The translations under genes and the position numbers were made by a program. DNA of 64,000 bases from Codonopsis lanceolata (Eukaryota > Streptophyta > Magnoliopsida > Asterales > Campanulaceae). Of this stretch, positions 1 to 11,253 are shown in pieces. The stretch is from contig CM028378.1 in NCBI GenBank assembly GCA_013146195.2, positions 91,012,295 to 91,076,294 of the forward strand, given 5' to 3'. Below the pieces are notes generated by a model. The model was not told the DNA's origin and did not search any database. It worked only from the letters and a program-made list of their open reading frames with translations. Each line of letters starts with the position of its first letter. The first letter of the stretch is position 1.

Positions 1-1134
1 ATAAATAAAATAGATGATTTAGTAGTGTGACCCATAAAAGAATTTAGGAAGAATGCAAACCATGGAAGAAAAAAAAGGTTGTAAATGCTCTTGGAGAAAA
101 ACTTTAAAAAAAACTTTTTTTCCCACCATGGACTTTAGTAAAGAGCTTTTCATTTAAACATACGTATTTTCTTTAGAGCGCCTGCTCTTTAGAGCACTTA
201 CGGTTAAAGGTGACAATTTGTGTCAATACCTGTATACTCATCCAGATTACCCACTAATTAAAAGTGGTAATTTGTGTTTATAACTATATGTCCGTCCAGA
301 TTACCCACTAATCGATGGATATAGACACATAAAAAATTATAAGTCGGTTAAAATGTGCATGCTCATTTTTGTTCATTAAATAGCATGAGTTATAAATGAG
401 AATGGTTAGGCTTTCAATCACAACATAAATAAGTGTTCTTTTTATTTTTTATTTTTCTTGCGTATTTATTTTGTGATGTATTGTACGTACAATCAAGAAG
501 ATTAATGGTTCTGCTTTCACCCATTTGGACACAGTGGTTGAGATATGATTGATGTTCTGGTTTTAAATAACGTTTAATTAATTATTTAGTCCTCCCATTT
601 GTTTCGAATTTTTTGTTTGGTTATAACATTTTAAAAAGAATTAATTTGGTGTTACATGTTGCGTTTTATTATTAGATTTTTTCATTTTCCCGTGAACGTT
701 TAAATTTTCATCTAATGCATCGACGAAAAGTCTGAAATACCCCTAACTTTTGGTTGGCAAAATCCGAAGTACCCTTACCTTCATTTGTATGGATAAGTCG
801 ATGCAATTAAATAAATTTATAAAAAAAATAAATGCATTACCCCTTTATTAAAATCAAAATCCCAAAAAACTAAAGAGTATTTATTTAATAATGTATATTA
901 AAGCAAATCAATCAAAATCGATCTTCTTGAGATCTCAACCTACCACAACCTCAAAACTCAAAATAGCAATTGTCATTTTCAGATCTCAACCATGGCAATT
1001 GGCCGAGAGACATCGTTTTGACTTTTGGAGTGGAGATTAGGTGAGTGCCACAACTTCTTGTTAATGAGCTCATTGTCTTCTTCTTCTTCACCTGACACGT
1101 GGATCCATGACCTCAATCCAATAATATCTATTCA
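1..1134. other. AT-rich flank, no gene recognised
   Basis: No convincing ORF or transposon boundary is seen here. A two-copy imperfect tandem repeat of about 54 bp lies near 205-310; each copy ends in AGATTACCCACTAAT. The rest is AT-rich sequence upstream of the copia element. Confidence 0.5.
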
Positions 1135-1793
1135 TGTTATTAAGAAAATATCCATGGGAGCGTCACTTATATGAATTAATGGTAAATAAAGTTTTAACAT
1201 GTAAAGTGTCTCATTTTAATGATTAAGTGAGAATAAGGGTATGTTAAAGTTTAAGAGTTTTAAAATGGTACTCCATCTTCATGTGCCTTTAAAAATTATA
1301 CATAATATATACATAATAATGTACATATGTATATATATTATTTCCCATTTAAGATGATGATCATTGACTTCGGCAGCTCATCATTTTTGTTTGAGGCGAT
1401 GAGCACATGAAATGGATAGAATTTGGTTTTCTTAAGGGTTAAGAAACCAAATTGAAAGTGGTGCTCCTCCCTCTATAAAATAGGATGCAGGCAGTGGCAA
1501 CAAAGATGATAGTTAAGGAAAAAATTATAGTCTCCAGGAAATAAAGGGAAAGAAGAAGGAAAGATTCTCCTCGCCATCAAGGAGGAAATTAAAGAGAAAT
1601 GCAAGGTCAAAAATTTCATTTTCCATAACAGTTGTAAGTCGACATTATGAATCCATGTTAGTTTCCATTACATATATTTGTACATTAAATCGTGAAAATT
1701 ATGTGTTCCAAGAGTTTTTGTTTTATTAATGTATCATGAGTTTCTAGAAAATGATTTATGGTTGAAACTCATGCATGTATAAAAAGTTTAACA
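1135..1793 (+). repeat. 5' LTR of the copia element
   Basis: It matches 7118-7783 almost throughout, including the promoter-like CTCTATAAAATAGGATGCAG near 1471. It ends in ...TTTAACA just before the primer-binding site. The first bases diverge from the 3' LTR. Confidence 0.88.
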
Positions 1794-1795
1794 TG

Positions 1796-1807
1796 TGGTA
1801 TCATAGC
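1796..1807 (+). other. Primer-binding site, initiator tRNA-Met type
   Basis: TGGTATCATAGC lies two bases after the LTR end. It matches the usual plant copia site complementary to the 3' end of initiator tRNA-Met, except for one base (T for G). Confidence 0.85.
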
Positions 1808-2531
1808 TTAAGGTTGCGAACTCATAATTTCTCCGATTAAAATGTCTATTATATTTTTAACTGTAAAGTTTGTACGGTAATTGTACAAGTAATATTGGCT
1901 GCTCTTGTACTGTTTAAGAACAAAATTAAAGTTTTTGTGCAGTAAAGTTTTTGCGCAAAATTAATTGGGTGTTTAACACCGGTTATATTGAATTTCAAGT
2001 TTTACCGAAAATTTGCAAAACAAATTGGATATTATATTTTTATTTTCCAAATAAAATTTTAATGTTCTGTTAAAGGCTTGAAATGTAAAAGTATAATTTA
2101 TTGTTAAGACATTAATAGTTTGTTAGTCACCAAAGTGGCCTGGCTGAATGGAATGTCTAACACATTAAATTAATTTTATGTCATTTGTTCATGAGTACAG
2201 AGATGCTTCTAAAATGACAAAAAAAGTTGATTGAACAATTGAGTTTATAGACTAATTGCTAGAAGGTCGTCCAAAGACGAACCATTGCAACTAGTCTATA
2301 ATGTTAAAAGGATTAATCATTGTACCTTGATTAAATAAGATGTATATCCAACGATAGACAACTTATTTGACTATTGTATGTTATGATTGTCCATTAAAGT
2401 TTCTATCGTATGACATCGATTAAATTGTTTATGTATTTAAGGCTTACCCAAAGGTGAACTTAAATACATGTTTAAAGTTCATGACAGTTTCTGAATTTAT
2501 TAAAGTCAACTCAAAGCCCTGATGGTTGAGC

Positions 2532-3356
2532 ATGTATAAATGTTTTGCAGCCTCATTAAGTCTTTTCTCATCTGGAAGTTCAGTTGTTAAGTTCAACGGG
2601 CTAAATTATACTGACTGATCCGAGAAAATCCAGTTTACTCTGGGTGTTATGGATCTGGTCATAGCTATAGTATCAGATGAAAAGCCCACGTTACTGCGAC
2701 TAGCTCAGAAGATGACAAGTCCATCTATGGGGCTTGGGAGCGGTCTAACAGGATGAACTTGAACCTTATGAAAATGACTATGGCTGAAAATATTAAGCCA
2801 TCGATGCTAAAGACTGAAGATGCTAGAGAGTTCATGCTGAAGGTTAAAGATTATTCTCAGTCAAATCTTGCTGATAAATCCATTGTAGGCAATCTCATGG
2901 GTGAATTGACTACAAAGAAGTTTGATTGGTCAAAGTCAATTCATGATCATGTAACAGAAATGTCCAACTTAGCAGCAAAGTTAAAGACTATGAGAATGGA
3001 TGTGAGTGATAGCTTTCTCGTACAGTTCATAATGAATTCTCTTCCTACTGAATTTAGCCAGTTCCAGGTGAATTACAACACCATGAAAGATAAATGGAAA
3101 CTTTAAAGAGTTAAAGGCCACGTTAGTACAAGATGAAGGGAGATTAAAGAAAATAAAAGATCACTCCATCCACCTCACAGTCTATGATGGTGATATCAGC
3201 AACAAGTTCAAACCAGGTAAAAGGGACAAAGCAAGAAAGGTGATAAGGCCCCAATAAAGGTTTCTGAGGGCCAAATTAAGAAAAAGAAAGTTAGGTGTTT
3301 CTTCTGTAACAAAGAAGGACACGTAAAGGCCGATTATCCTAAACAAAAGGAATGAT
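2532..3356 (+). pseudogene. copia gag remnant with zinc knuckle
   Basis: The gag nucleocapsid protein packages element RNA in cytoplasmic particles. An ATG at 2532 opens a frame that stops at 2616 (TGA). A long piece at 2753-3106 carries the copia-type gag (UBN2-like) pattern, with stretches such as LMGELTTKKFDW and FIMNSLPTEFSQF. A zinc knuckle follows at 3296-3337 as C-x2-C-x4-H-x4-Y: the last cysteine codon has become TAT. At least one frameshift separates the first and second pieces. No intact gag can be made. Confidence 0.85.
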
Positions 3357-3399
3357 TCGAGAAGAAAGGTACATATTATGCTTCTGTATGTTTTGAATC

Positions 3400-5084
3400 G
3401 AATCTTATAAAAGTTCCTAATAATACCTGGTGGTTAGATTCTGGTGCAACTACTCATGTGTCTCATGTTATGCAGGGATTCAGTACGATCCAGCCCATAA
3501 ACGGAAATGGACAATATTTGTTTATGGGAAACAGGATAAAGGCACGGATAGAGGGCAGAGGGACTTATAGGTTACTTTTGGACACTGGGTGTCATTTAAA
3601 CTTGGAAAGATGTCTCTATGTACCTGAATGTGCCCAAAATCTTGTTTCAATAGGGAAGCTGGATGTAATAGGTTATAATTTTGAGATTTGTAAGGGCAAT
3701 TTTTTGTTGGACAAAGATAATTGCTTTTGTGGGTCAGGAAAGTTGTATGACTCACTTTATCGTGTAAATCTCAACAACGATTTTGCTGAATCTTTGTTTC
3801 ATGTTAAAAGTAATATAGGCATTAAACATAGTACACCAAATGAAAGTTCAGCTTACTTGTGGCATCAAAGATTGGGTCACATTTCCAAAGAAAGGTTATT
3901 GAGGTTGATGAAAAGTAAAATTCTTCCTCAATTGGATTTTAGTGACTGGAACGTATGTATGGACTGTATTAAAGGAAAGTAGACTAAAACCACAGTAAAG
4001 AAATCAGGCACAAGAAGCACTCAGCTCTTAGGGTTGATACACACTGATATTTGTAGTCCTTTTGACGTTCCAAGTTGGAGCGGCGAACAATATTTCATTA
4101 TATTTATTGATGACTACTCACGTTATGGTTATGTTTATCTACATCATGAAAAGTCTCATTCGGTGAACATCCTCAAGGTGTTCATAAATGAAGTGGAAAG
4201 ACAGTTAGATAAGAAAGTGAAAATAGTGAGATCAGATAGAGGTGGTGAGTATTACAGAAAATTTACTGAAAAGGGACAATGTCCAGGTCCATTTGCAAAG
4301 TTCCTTGAAAGTAGTGGCATTTGTGCATAGTATACAATGCCCGGGACTCCTCAGCAGAATGGTGTTGCTGAGCAACGAAGTCGTACATTAATGGATATGG
4401 TTAGGTGTATGTTAAATGATTGTTCCTTACCCCTATCAATGTGAATGCATGCATTAAAGACGGATGCGTATATCCTCAATAGGGTTCCTAGTAAAGCTGT
4501 CCCTAAAACACCTTATGAGTTATGATAGGTAGGAAACCCAGTTTGAGGCATCTTCATGTTTGGGGTTGCCCAGCGGAAGTAAGAGTATATAATCCACATG
4601 AAAAGAAACTTGATGCTAGGACAGTCAGTGGATATTTTATTGATTATCCTGAAAAGTCTAAATGGTATAGGTTCTACTGTCCTAACCATAGTACGAGAAT
4701 TGTTGAGTCAGGAAATGCTCGGTTCATAGAAAATGGCTCAATTAGTGGGAGCGGGAAACCATGTGAAATTGACATTTAGGAAATTCGGGTAGAAATGTCA
4801 TTACTTGATATTCCTGCTAAAGTTGTTGTTCCTATTGTTGTATCACATTCAAACAACATACCAGAACAGCGAGTTAATGTTCAAAACCCACAAAATGAGA
4901 ATATTATAGATGAACCAGTCATAGCTGAGCAAGATATTAATGAACCACAACAGGAAGTAGCTTTAATACGGACTGTAACGCAGAAAAGATCAGCTATTCC
5001 TGATGACTATGTGGTGTATACTTTTGAGCATGAATGCGACTTGAGCATTAATAAGATCCAGTATCGTTTGGTCAAGCGGTGAAT
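3400..5084 (+). pseudogene. copia protease and integrase remnant
   Basis: The protease active-site motif DSGA is at 3437-3448, in the same frame as the piece 3458-3982. That piece ends in the integrase HHCC zinc region (HQRLGH then CMDC). A stop at 3980 separates it from the integrase core at 4034-4330, which keeps two catalytic aspartates (HTDICSPF and RSDRGGEY). The catalytic glutamate survives after another stop, in NGVAEQRS near 4365. Further stops occur at 4328, 4441 and about 4522, where the frame also changes. The integrase C-terminal part continues to 4779 and a linker to 5082. In life the protease cuts the polyprotein and the integrase joins cDNA to the chromosome. Confidence 0.88.
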
Positions 5085-6634
5085 AGTAACAATTCAGAAA
5101 ATGGATCAATGCCATGAAAGAAGAAATTAAGTCGATGTATGACAATGAGGTTTAGGACTTAGTAGAATTACCTGAAGGTTCTTAAAGAGTCGGTTGTAAA
5201 TGGGTCTTTAAGACCAAACATGACTCAAAAGGTAAGATCGAAAGGTATAAGGTCAGACTTGTAGCTAAGGGTTATACACAGAAGGATGGCATTGACTATA
5301 AAGAGACCTTTTCCCCAATATCAAAGAAAGACTCTTTAAGAATTGTTTTGGCTTTGGTAGCTCATTATGACTTAGAGCTTTACCAATTGGAAATTAAAAC
5401 CGCTTTTCTAAATGGTGAATTTGAAGAGGAAGTTTATATGGACCAACCAGAAGGGTTTGTGACCACAAGAAAAGAAAATTTAGTGTGTAAATTAAAGAAG
5501 TCAATATATGGACTGAAACATGCCTCCCGTCAATGGTATCTGAAATTCAATAATACCATTACATCTTATGGCTTCACGGAGAACACCGTTGATCGGTGTA
5601 TCTACGTGAAGGTTAGTGGGAGCAAGTTCATACTATTGGTCTTGTATGTCGATAGCATATTGCTTGCTGCAAATGATATTGGAATGTTACATAACGTAAA
5701 GGAATTTCTCTCTAAGAACTTTGAAATGAAAGATTTATGTGAGGCATCCTATGTGATAGGAATAGAAATATTCCGTGACAGGTCACATGGATTGTTAGGA
5801 TTGTCTCAAAAGGCCTATATTGATAAAGTTCTAGAGAGATTCAAAATGGAGAATTGTTCGGCTGGGATAGTTCCAATACAAAAAAAGGACAAGTTCAGTC
5901 TAATGGAATGTCCCGGGAATGATTTGGAATGGAAGGAAATGAACTGTATTCCATATGCTTCAGTGGTTGGGAGCTTAATGTATGCACAGACTTGTACTCG
6001 ACCTGATATCAGCTTTGCTGTTGGAATGCTGGGTCGATATCAAAGTAATCCTAGAATAGACCACTGGAAGGCCGCAAAGAAAGTTCTTCGGTACTTACAA
6101 GGCACCAAAGATCACATGCTCACTTACAGGAGGTCTGATCACCTCGATGTAATAGGTTATTCATATTTTGATTATGTCAGATGTGTTGACTCCAAAAAGT
6201 CAACATTTGGCTATTTGTTCCTTTTAGCCGAAGGAGCAGTCTCATGGAGGAGTGGAAAGCAATCTGTCATTGCTACATCCACTATGGAAGCTAAATTTGT
6301 GGCATGCTTTGAGGCCACGGTTCATGGTTTGTGGTTGCAGAATTTTATCTCAGGGCTTGGAATTGTCGACAGTATAGCTAAGCCGCTGAGAATTTATTGT
6401 GATAACTCCGCAGCTGTTTTCTTCTCAAAGAACAACAAGTACTTTAAAGGTTCTAAGCATATGGAATTAAAGTACTTGGTTGTTAAAGAAGAAATGCAGA
6501 AACAAAGGGTGTCTATAGAGCATATTAGCACCGACATGATGATCGCGGATCCGTTAACAAAAGGATTACCACCTAAGACATTTCATGGTCATGTCGATAG
6601 GATGGATATCATAGAAAAGTCCTTGTTAACATAA
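5085..6634 (+). pseudogene. copia reverse transcriptase and RNase H remnant
   Basis: The frame is open from 5348 for 428 codons; upstream RT residues (VGCKWVFKTK) lie in the same frame behind two stops at about 5153 and 5186. The RT fingers and palm are plain, but catalytic positions are changed. The first aspartate is glutamate in QLEIKTAFLNG, and the YxDD box near 5645 reads YVDS. The RNase H part keeps CDNSAA and ADPLTKGLP, but the first aspartate region reads GYSYFDY and the glutamate in the STMEA motif is followed by lysine where the family has a catalytic glutamate. The product would be enzymatically dead despite the long open frame. Confidence 0.9.
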
Positions 6635-6639
6635 TGGGC

Positions 6640-6767
<128 letters not shown>

Positions 6768-7106
6768 CAATTGTTTTGCTCTTTAGGTTATGACACTCTG
6801 AGCTACTCTGAGCTCATGTATGTGTTTTATGTTTCTGCTTATTTACATTATACGGTTTAATGTAAGAAATGTTTTGTCTTCTTTGAAGACAGTAAGGTTG
6901 AGGCTTATGTTTTTACCTCATTAAAGTTAGAGTTGAGTTGAATTAATTTGTGATACTTGGAATGGAACATATCGATTAAATGATGATGTGTAACCGCCAT
7001 GATCCGATTAGTTTGACTTAGTTAAAAGAAAGTCAAATTGACATTAAAGTGGATTTAACGTTGTATACACTTAAAGTTGTTGAATCCTCAAATCGTCATA
7101 TGTGCC

Positions 7107-7117
7107 AAGTGGGAGAA
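7107..7117 (+). other. Polypurine tract of the copia element
   Basis: AAGTGGGAGAA sits directly before the 3' LTR start TGTTGGA, the usual second-strand priming site. Confidence 0.85.
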
Positions 7118-7783
7118 TGTTGGATTTATTCCGTAATGTAACCCATATGAATTAATGGTAAATAAAGTTTTAACATGTAAAGTGTCTTACTTTGATGATT
7201 AAGTGAGAATAAGAGTAAGTTAAAGCTTGAGAGTTTTAAAGTGGTACTCCATCTTCCTGTGCCTTTAAAATTTGTACATAATATATACATAATAATGTAC
7301 ATATGTATATATATTATTTCCCATTGGAGATAATGATCATTGACTTCGGTCAATGATCATCGGCAGCTCTTCATTTTTGTTTGAGGCGGTGGAGCACATG
7401 AAATGGATAGAATTTGGTTTTCTTAAGGGTTAAGAAACCAAATTGAAAGTTGTGTTCCTCCCTCTATAAAATAGGATGCAGGCAGTGGCAACAAAGATGA
7501 GAGTTAAGGAAAAAATTATAGTGTCCGGGAAATAAAGGGAGAGAAGAAGGAAAGATTCTCCTCGCCATCAAGGAGGAAATTAAAGAGAAAGGCAAGGTCG
7601 AAAATTCCGCTTTCCATAACAGTTGTAAGTCGACATCATGGATCCAGGTTAGTTTCCATTACATATATTTGTACATTAAATCGTGAGAATTATGTATTCC
7701 AAGATTTTGGGTTTTATTAAAGTATCATGAGTTTCTAGAAAATGATTTATGGTTGAAACTCATGCATGTATAAAAGTTTAAGA
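7118..7783 (+). repeat. 3' LTR of the copia element
   Basis: It starts TGTTGGATTTATTCC and matches the 5' LTR from the ATGAATTAATGG stretch onward. It carries about 14 bp absent from the 5' LTR, which complete a perfect hairpin at 7333-7360. The end is about 7783; the final CA appears mutated to GA. Confidence 0.88.
7333..7360. other. 12-bp perfect hairpin with TTCG loop in 3' LTR
   Basis: The arm ATGATCATTGAC at 7333-7344 is followed by TTCG and then by GTCAATGATCAT at 7349-7360, its exact reverse complement. The 5' LTR has only the first arm. Confidence 0.9.
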
Positions 7784-8620
7784 GCGTAACCTTCCCTAGG
7801 TCCACCATGTCTGTCATTTTTCCCTAGTCGACGAGGATTAGCTTTGTTGTAATTATAGGAAAAACAACTGGTAGCGAGGACGATTGAAAATGAAGGGAAG
7901 AGGGGAAGGGTACTTAGGACATTTTTGAACAATATTTGACGGAAATTGTAATGTTAATGGGGAGAGGGGGAATCTAACAAAGAAATGCAAGCTCAAGAAG
8001 ATCAGCATAGCATAAACAGTTAGACGTGGTGCAATCTCACCTGCTTAGAAATATAACATGCTTAGGCTACCTATCATATATTAGTATGACACAAGAGCAT
8101 TCTCTCATGCTTGCATAATATGTACATATTTACATAATCTTATCTTATATGATCGACATGCTCGGACCACGATAAATATTGTACAACCAAAATATTTGTT
8201 ACGAAACATGATCTTTTGTTTATACAATATCTATGTTTATTCGTTGTTGTTTGGATGAAAAGCGAACACGACCATTTTCTTATTTACACGAGGATAAGTA
8301 CAAAATACACATTTCAATTAAAAAGGAAATATACTTTGATTCGCAATGATTTCTCTGAAATTTTCAGTTACAAAGTACAAAGGAGCATGTTACGGTAACC
8401 GTGAGCAATAACACTATTGTTCCTCTACAAGCAATTACATTATTATTCATGAGACTACGTGTCTTACCTCATCTCGCCTAGCTGAGGACAACTTGGGCTT
8501 CTAATGTCCCACTCAGTACCTTGCAGTTTTATGTCACTTTAATTCCAAAAAAAGTTCGATTGGAGGTGGAAATGAGCAATATTGGGGAAGATGCTCAGAC
8601 TTGGCTTAATTGAATTTGGC

Positions 8621-8669
<49 letters not shown>

Positions 8670-8985
8670 GGACTAGTCATCACATGCACATTCTATGAGA
8701 TATTTTGGTGTTTTAAATGTTTTTTTTTTGAAATGGATATATGTTTTATTTTATAATTTTATATTTTGATGTCAATGTTAGTGGATGTCCAAGCCCATTT
8801 ATAGTCTGCCCATTTATATGTGTTATTAAATGAGCATTCACATACTTGCTCATATGGGAACCGCCTATACCTGCTCATATCCGCCTGCCCATTTGTCACC
8901 TCTACCTAAAGTCATGGAGATTTTATGTTTCCAACATTTTTTTGTGATCCCCATATGCCAGACCATTTCCACAATGAAAAAAAAA
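7784..8985. other. Repeat-derived spacer with GA microsatellite
   Basis: No gene is recognised. A (GA)n run occupies 8624-8667. The segment 8780-8930 (GCCCATTTATATGTG ... GCCCATTTGTCACC) looks like old MITE sequence, but no matching ends were found. Confidence 0.5.
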
Positions 8986-9268
8986 GATTAATATATAATT
9001 TGGTCACTGAGCTTGTCATTTTTTATTTAAATGGTAACTGTTGTTGAAGATTTCCTATAGTGGTTTTTCAACTCAACTTTGGGTTTCTTGTGAGTCCCTC
9101 GTGGTGTTATCTTTGGAATGGATGCTAAATATTTTGTAAAAAGACAAAATTACCCTCATTAATTCTAATGAACATCTATGTTGTCAATTTATTACTGAGT
9201 TAGAAATTGAACTATAATAAAATATAAAAAGAAAAAAAGAAATTAAAATAAAAAATTGAGAAAAACCC

Positions 9269-9502
9269 ATGTTCTCAATGCTATATCACCTCCCCCTCGC
9301 CAATTCCAATCTCAACCCATCTCACTCCTACAGAAAATTCCCTACCCCATTTTCAATTTTCAATCCCTCATCCCAACAATTCTCCAATTTAATCCTCAAA
9401 CCCTTCTCCACAACCCCCAAAATATGTGACACCCGAAGACCCTCAGCAATCCCAATCCCCGACCCAGAAACCGCCGACAAACTCGAAATCTATCGGGATT
9501 AA
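9269..9502 (+). CDS. ORF with organelle-leader-like N-terminus, likely captured gene fragment
   Basis: The 77-codon frame is rich in Ser, Pro, Phe and Asn and poor in acidic residues for its first ~50 codons, as chloroplast or mitochondrial leaders are. It then reads RRPSAIPIPDPETADKLEIY and stops. Its C-rich base use differs sharply from its surroundings. It lies wholly inside the MULE 8986-9866, so the simplest reading is a captured first exon of a nuclear gene for an organelle protein, cut off at its end. I do not recognise the parent gene. Expression is not shown. It could also be a chance ORF in a C-rich leader. Confidence 0.35.
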   Translation: MFSMLYHLPLANSNLNPSHSYRKFPTPFSIFNPSSQQFSNLILKPFSTTPKICDTRRPSAIPIPDPETADKLEIYRD

Positions 9503-9600
9503 ACCCACCTTCTTCTCTCTCTTACCACCACCCTCTATATCTCTCTCTCACACACACATGAAGCCGAAAGTTGAGTTAAAGAACCACTATATATAATATT

Positions 9601-9796
9601 GAGTAATGCTAGAGCCACTCAATGAGCACTCAAATTTGTGCACCAAATGATGTGGTTTCCAATGTGTCATCATCTTATTTGGCATTTTATGGGCTCCACT
9701 ATAAGTTAAAAAGTTATGTTAACAATATGACACAAAAGATGCCACATCATTTGGTACCCAAAATTGAGTGCTATTAAAGTGGCCCTAGCATTACCC
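9601..9796. mobile_element. Foldback MITE of 196 bp
   Basis: GAGTAATGCTAGAGCCACT at the left is repeated inverted at the right for about 60 bp with mismatches. The flanks TATAATATT and TATAATCTT are a 9-bp duplication with one difference. A related copy lies at 42501-42680. This one is nested in the MULE 8986-9866. Confidence 0.75.
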
Positions 9797-9971
9797 TATA
9801 ATCTTTAACATCAGTTACTATTTAAATAATAAATGACAAATTCAGGGACCAAATTATATATTAATCAAAAAAAAAAACTTTAACCTGTATCCACTATTAA
9901 AAGACTCTCAACAACTTTTCTATAGATCTCATTATATTTATACACACATACGTGTCTGTAAATTTTATATA

Positions 9972-10484
9972 CTTCATTCATCCCAAAATTATTGTCGTAT
10001 TTGACTAACACATGGATTAAAGAAAAATAATTGACCAAATTATTAATATTGATATAATGTGTAGTTTTTTTTAAGTCCATATGCATGTGACCTAGAATAA
10101 AATATGAAGAAAAAAATAAAAGTAAAATGATAGTCCTTCCGATCCTAAATAATCTTCATCTTTGACTCGACATATTGTTTAAGAAAAAAAATATTTACTA
10201 TATTATAAAAATTGATGTAATGTGTAGTTTCATTTAATGTCATTGTGTATGTGGTCATAATTAAATTAGGTAGAAAAAGTAGGGCTAAAGTGGCAAAAAT
10301 GTTTTCATAAAAAGATAACTTTGAAAGAGGACAATTATTTGGAACGAACAAAAAAAAGAAAAGGAGAAAAATTATTTAGGACGTGGGAGAGTAAAATTAT
10401 TGTTCTAAACAGGAAACTTTCAAACAATACAATTTTTTGGAGGAGAGACGAAAAAGTAAGACAATAATTTTGGGATGAAGTGAG
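9972..10484. mobile_element. Stowaway MITE (outer, interrupted)
   Basis: The left end CTTCATTCATCCCAAAATTA and the right end form a 25-bp inverted repeat with 2-3 mismatches, flanked by TA at 9970-9971 and 10485-10486. It is split by a second Stowaway at 10133-10391. Confidence 0.82.
10133..10391. mobile_element. Stowaway MITE (inner)
   Basis: About 259 bp between TA dinucleotides (10131-10132 and 10392-10393). Both ends share TCCTAAATAAT in inverted orientation, and the body resembles the Stowaway at 33757-34013 (AATGTGTAGTTT, GGACAATTATTT). It inserted into the outer element. Confidence 0.78.
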
Positions 10485-10570
10485 TAAATAAATACTTTGA
10501 ACCACTTGGGAACGAGATTATAGTGTTTGTATAACATTATGTCATCTCCTAAATTGATATCTATTTTAGA

Positions 10571-10810
10571 GGCCAAAATAAGAATTTCCCCCAAGGTTTC
10601 TACCCAATTCCATAGTGGTACCCAAACTATGTTTTGTGCCAAACTCATACCTGACGTTGCCAATTATCCCATTTTGCACCATAAGCCAGACGACCGTTTC
10701 AATTATAACGTTAAATAGCACGTGAAACAGTACGTGCGGGGTAAAAAAGATATTTCAAGAGAAGAGGGCTCACAAATGGAGGGAAAATAGAGGGTATAAG
10801 TAACAACGAC
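10571..10810 (+). repeat. Left terminal inverted repeat of the 31.8-kb MULE
   Basis: Matches the reverse complement of 42126-42369 at roughly 85% by eye. It includes GTTAAATAGCACGTG near 10711 and ends at AGTAACAACGAC. It lies just upstream of the zf-GRF start and probably carried its promoter. Confidence 0.87.
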
Positions 10811-10886
10811 CAATTGTCTTGCATAGTGTTTCCTCCTTAGGTAGTACGAAGGACAAAAGCTCGAGCTCCCTACTTCCTCTTCGTCC

Positions 10887-11253
10887 ATGGCGGAATGCTA
10901 CTGTGGTGATAATAGGGTGCTCAAGACAGCTTGGACTGGAACAAATCTTGGGCAAAGGTTCTTTGGTTGCCAAAATTGCACTCAAGTAAGTGTTTAATAA
11001 ATCTAATCTCTAAACACCAAAGACTGATTCGATTTAGGTTACACCCGATTTTTGATTTATTACCTCCATATTCGATTTTTATGAGATTAGCTCACCTTCC
11101 ATTTTCTAATTTTGATGATTTACAGGATGGTGGATGAAGTGATTACTCCTCTTGGCATGATCCCCCAATGTGCCCTCGATCCACTGTGGTTATTCTAGGT
11201 CTGCTATAGGCCATCAATCGCCATGAAAATGAGATAATGCAATTGAAAATCAG
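10887..11253 (+). pseudogene. zf-GRF zinc-finger protein remnant (At4g04775-like)
   Basis: ATG at 10887 opens exon 1 (10887-10985), which reads MAECYCGDNRVLKTAWTG and ends GQRFFGCQNCTQ, the CxC ... RFxGC pattern of the GRF zinc finger. A GTAAGT donor follows at a codon boundary and a TTTACAG acceptor precedes exon 2 at 11126. Exon 2 starts DGG and then has TGA (11135-11137) where the family has the fourth zinc-binding cysteine. It continues SDYSSWHDPPMCPRS, has a second stop (TAG, 11207-11209), then a charged helical stretch, and ends at a possible donor at 11254. GRF fingers bind nucleic acid. The gene lies just inside the left TIR and points into the element, so it is probably an element gene rather than a host gene. 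The family name rests on recognition, not a search. Confidence 0.75.

Larger units (their letters stand above)
8986..9866. mobile_element. Non-autonomous MULE, Pack-MULE candidate
   Basis: The left end GATTAATATATAATTTGG is repeated inverted at the right end, and similarity between the ends continues for roughly 70 bp. Nine As flank each side (8977-8985 and 9867-9875), which fits a 9-bp Mutator-type duplication but is weak because it is a homopolymer. The interior contains a C-rich ORF (9269-9502) unlike the surrounding AT-rich DNA, and a smaller MITE at 9601-9796. The element at 60466-61418 has related ends. Confidence 0.7.
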
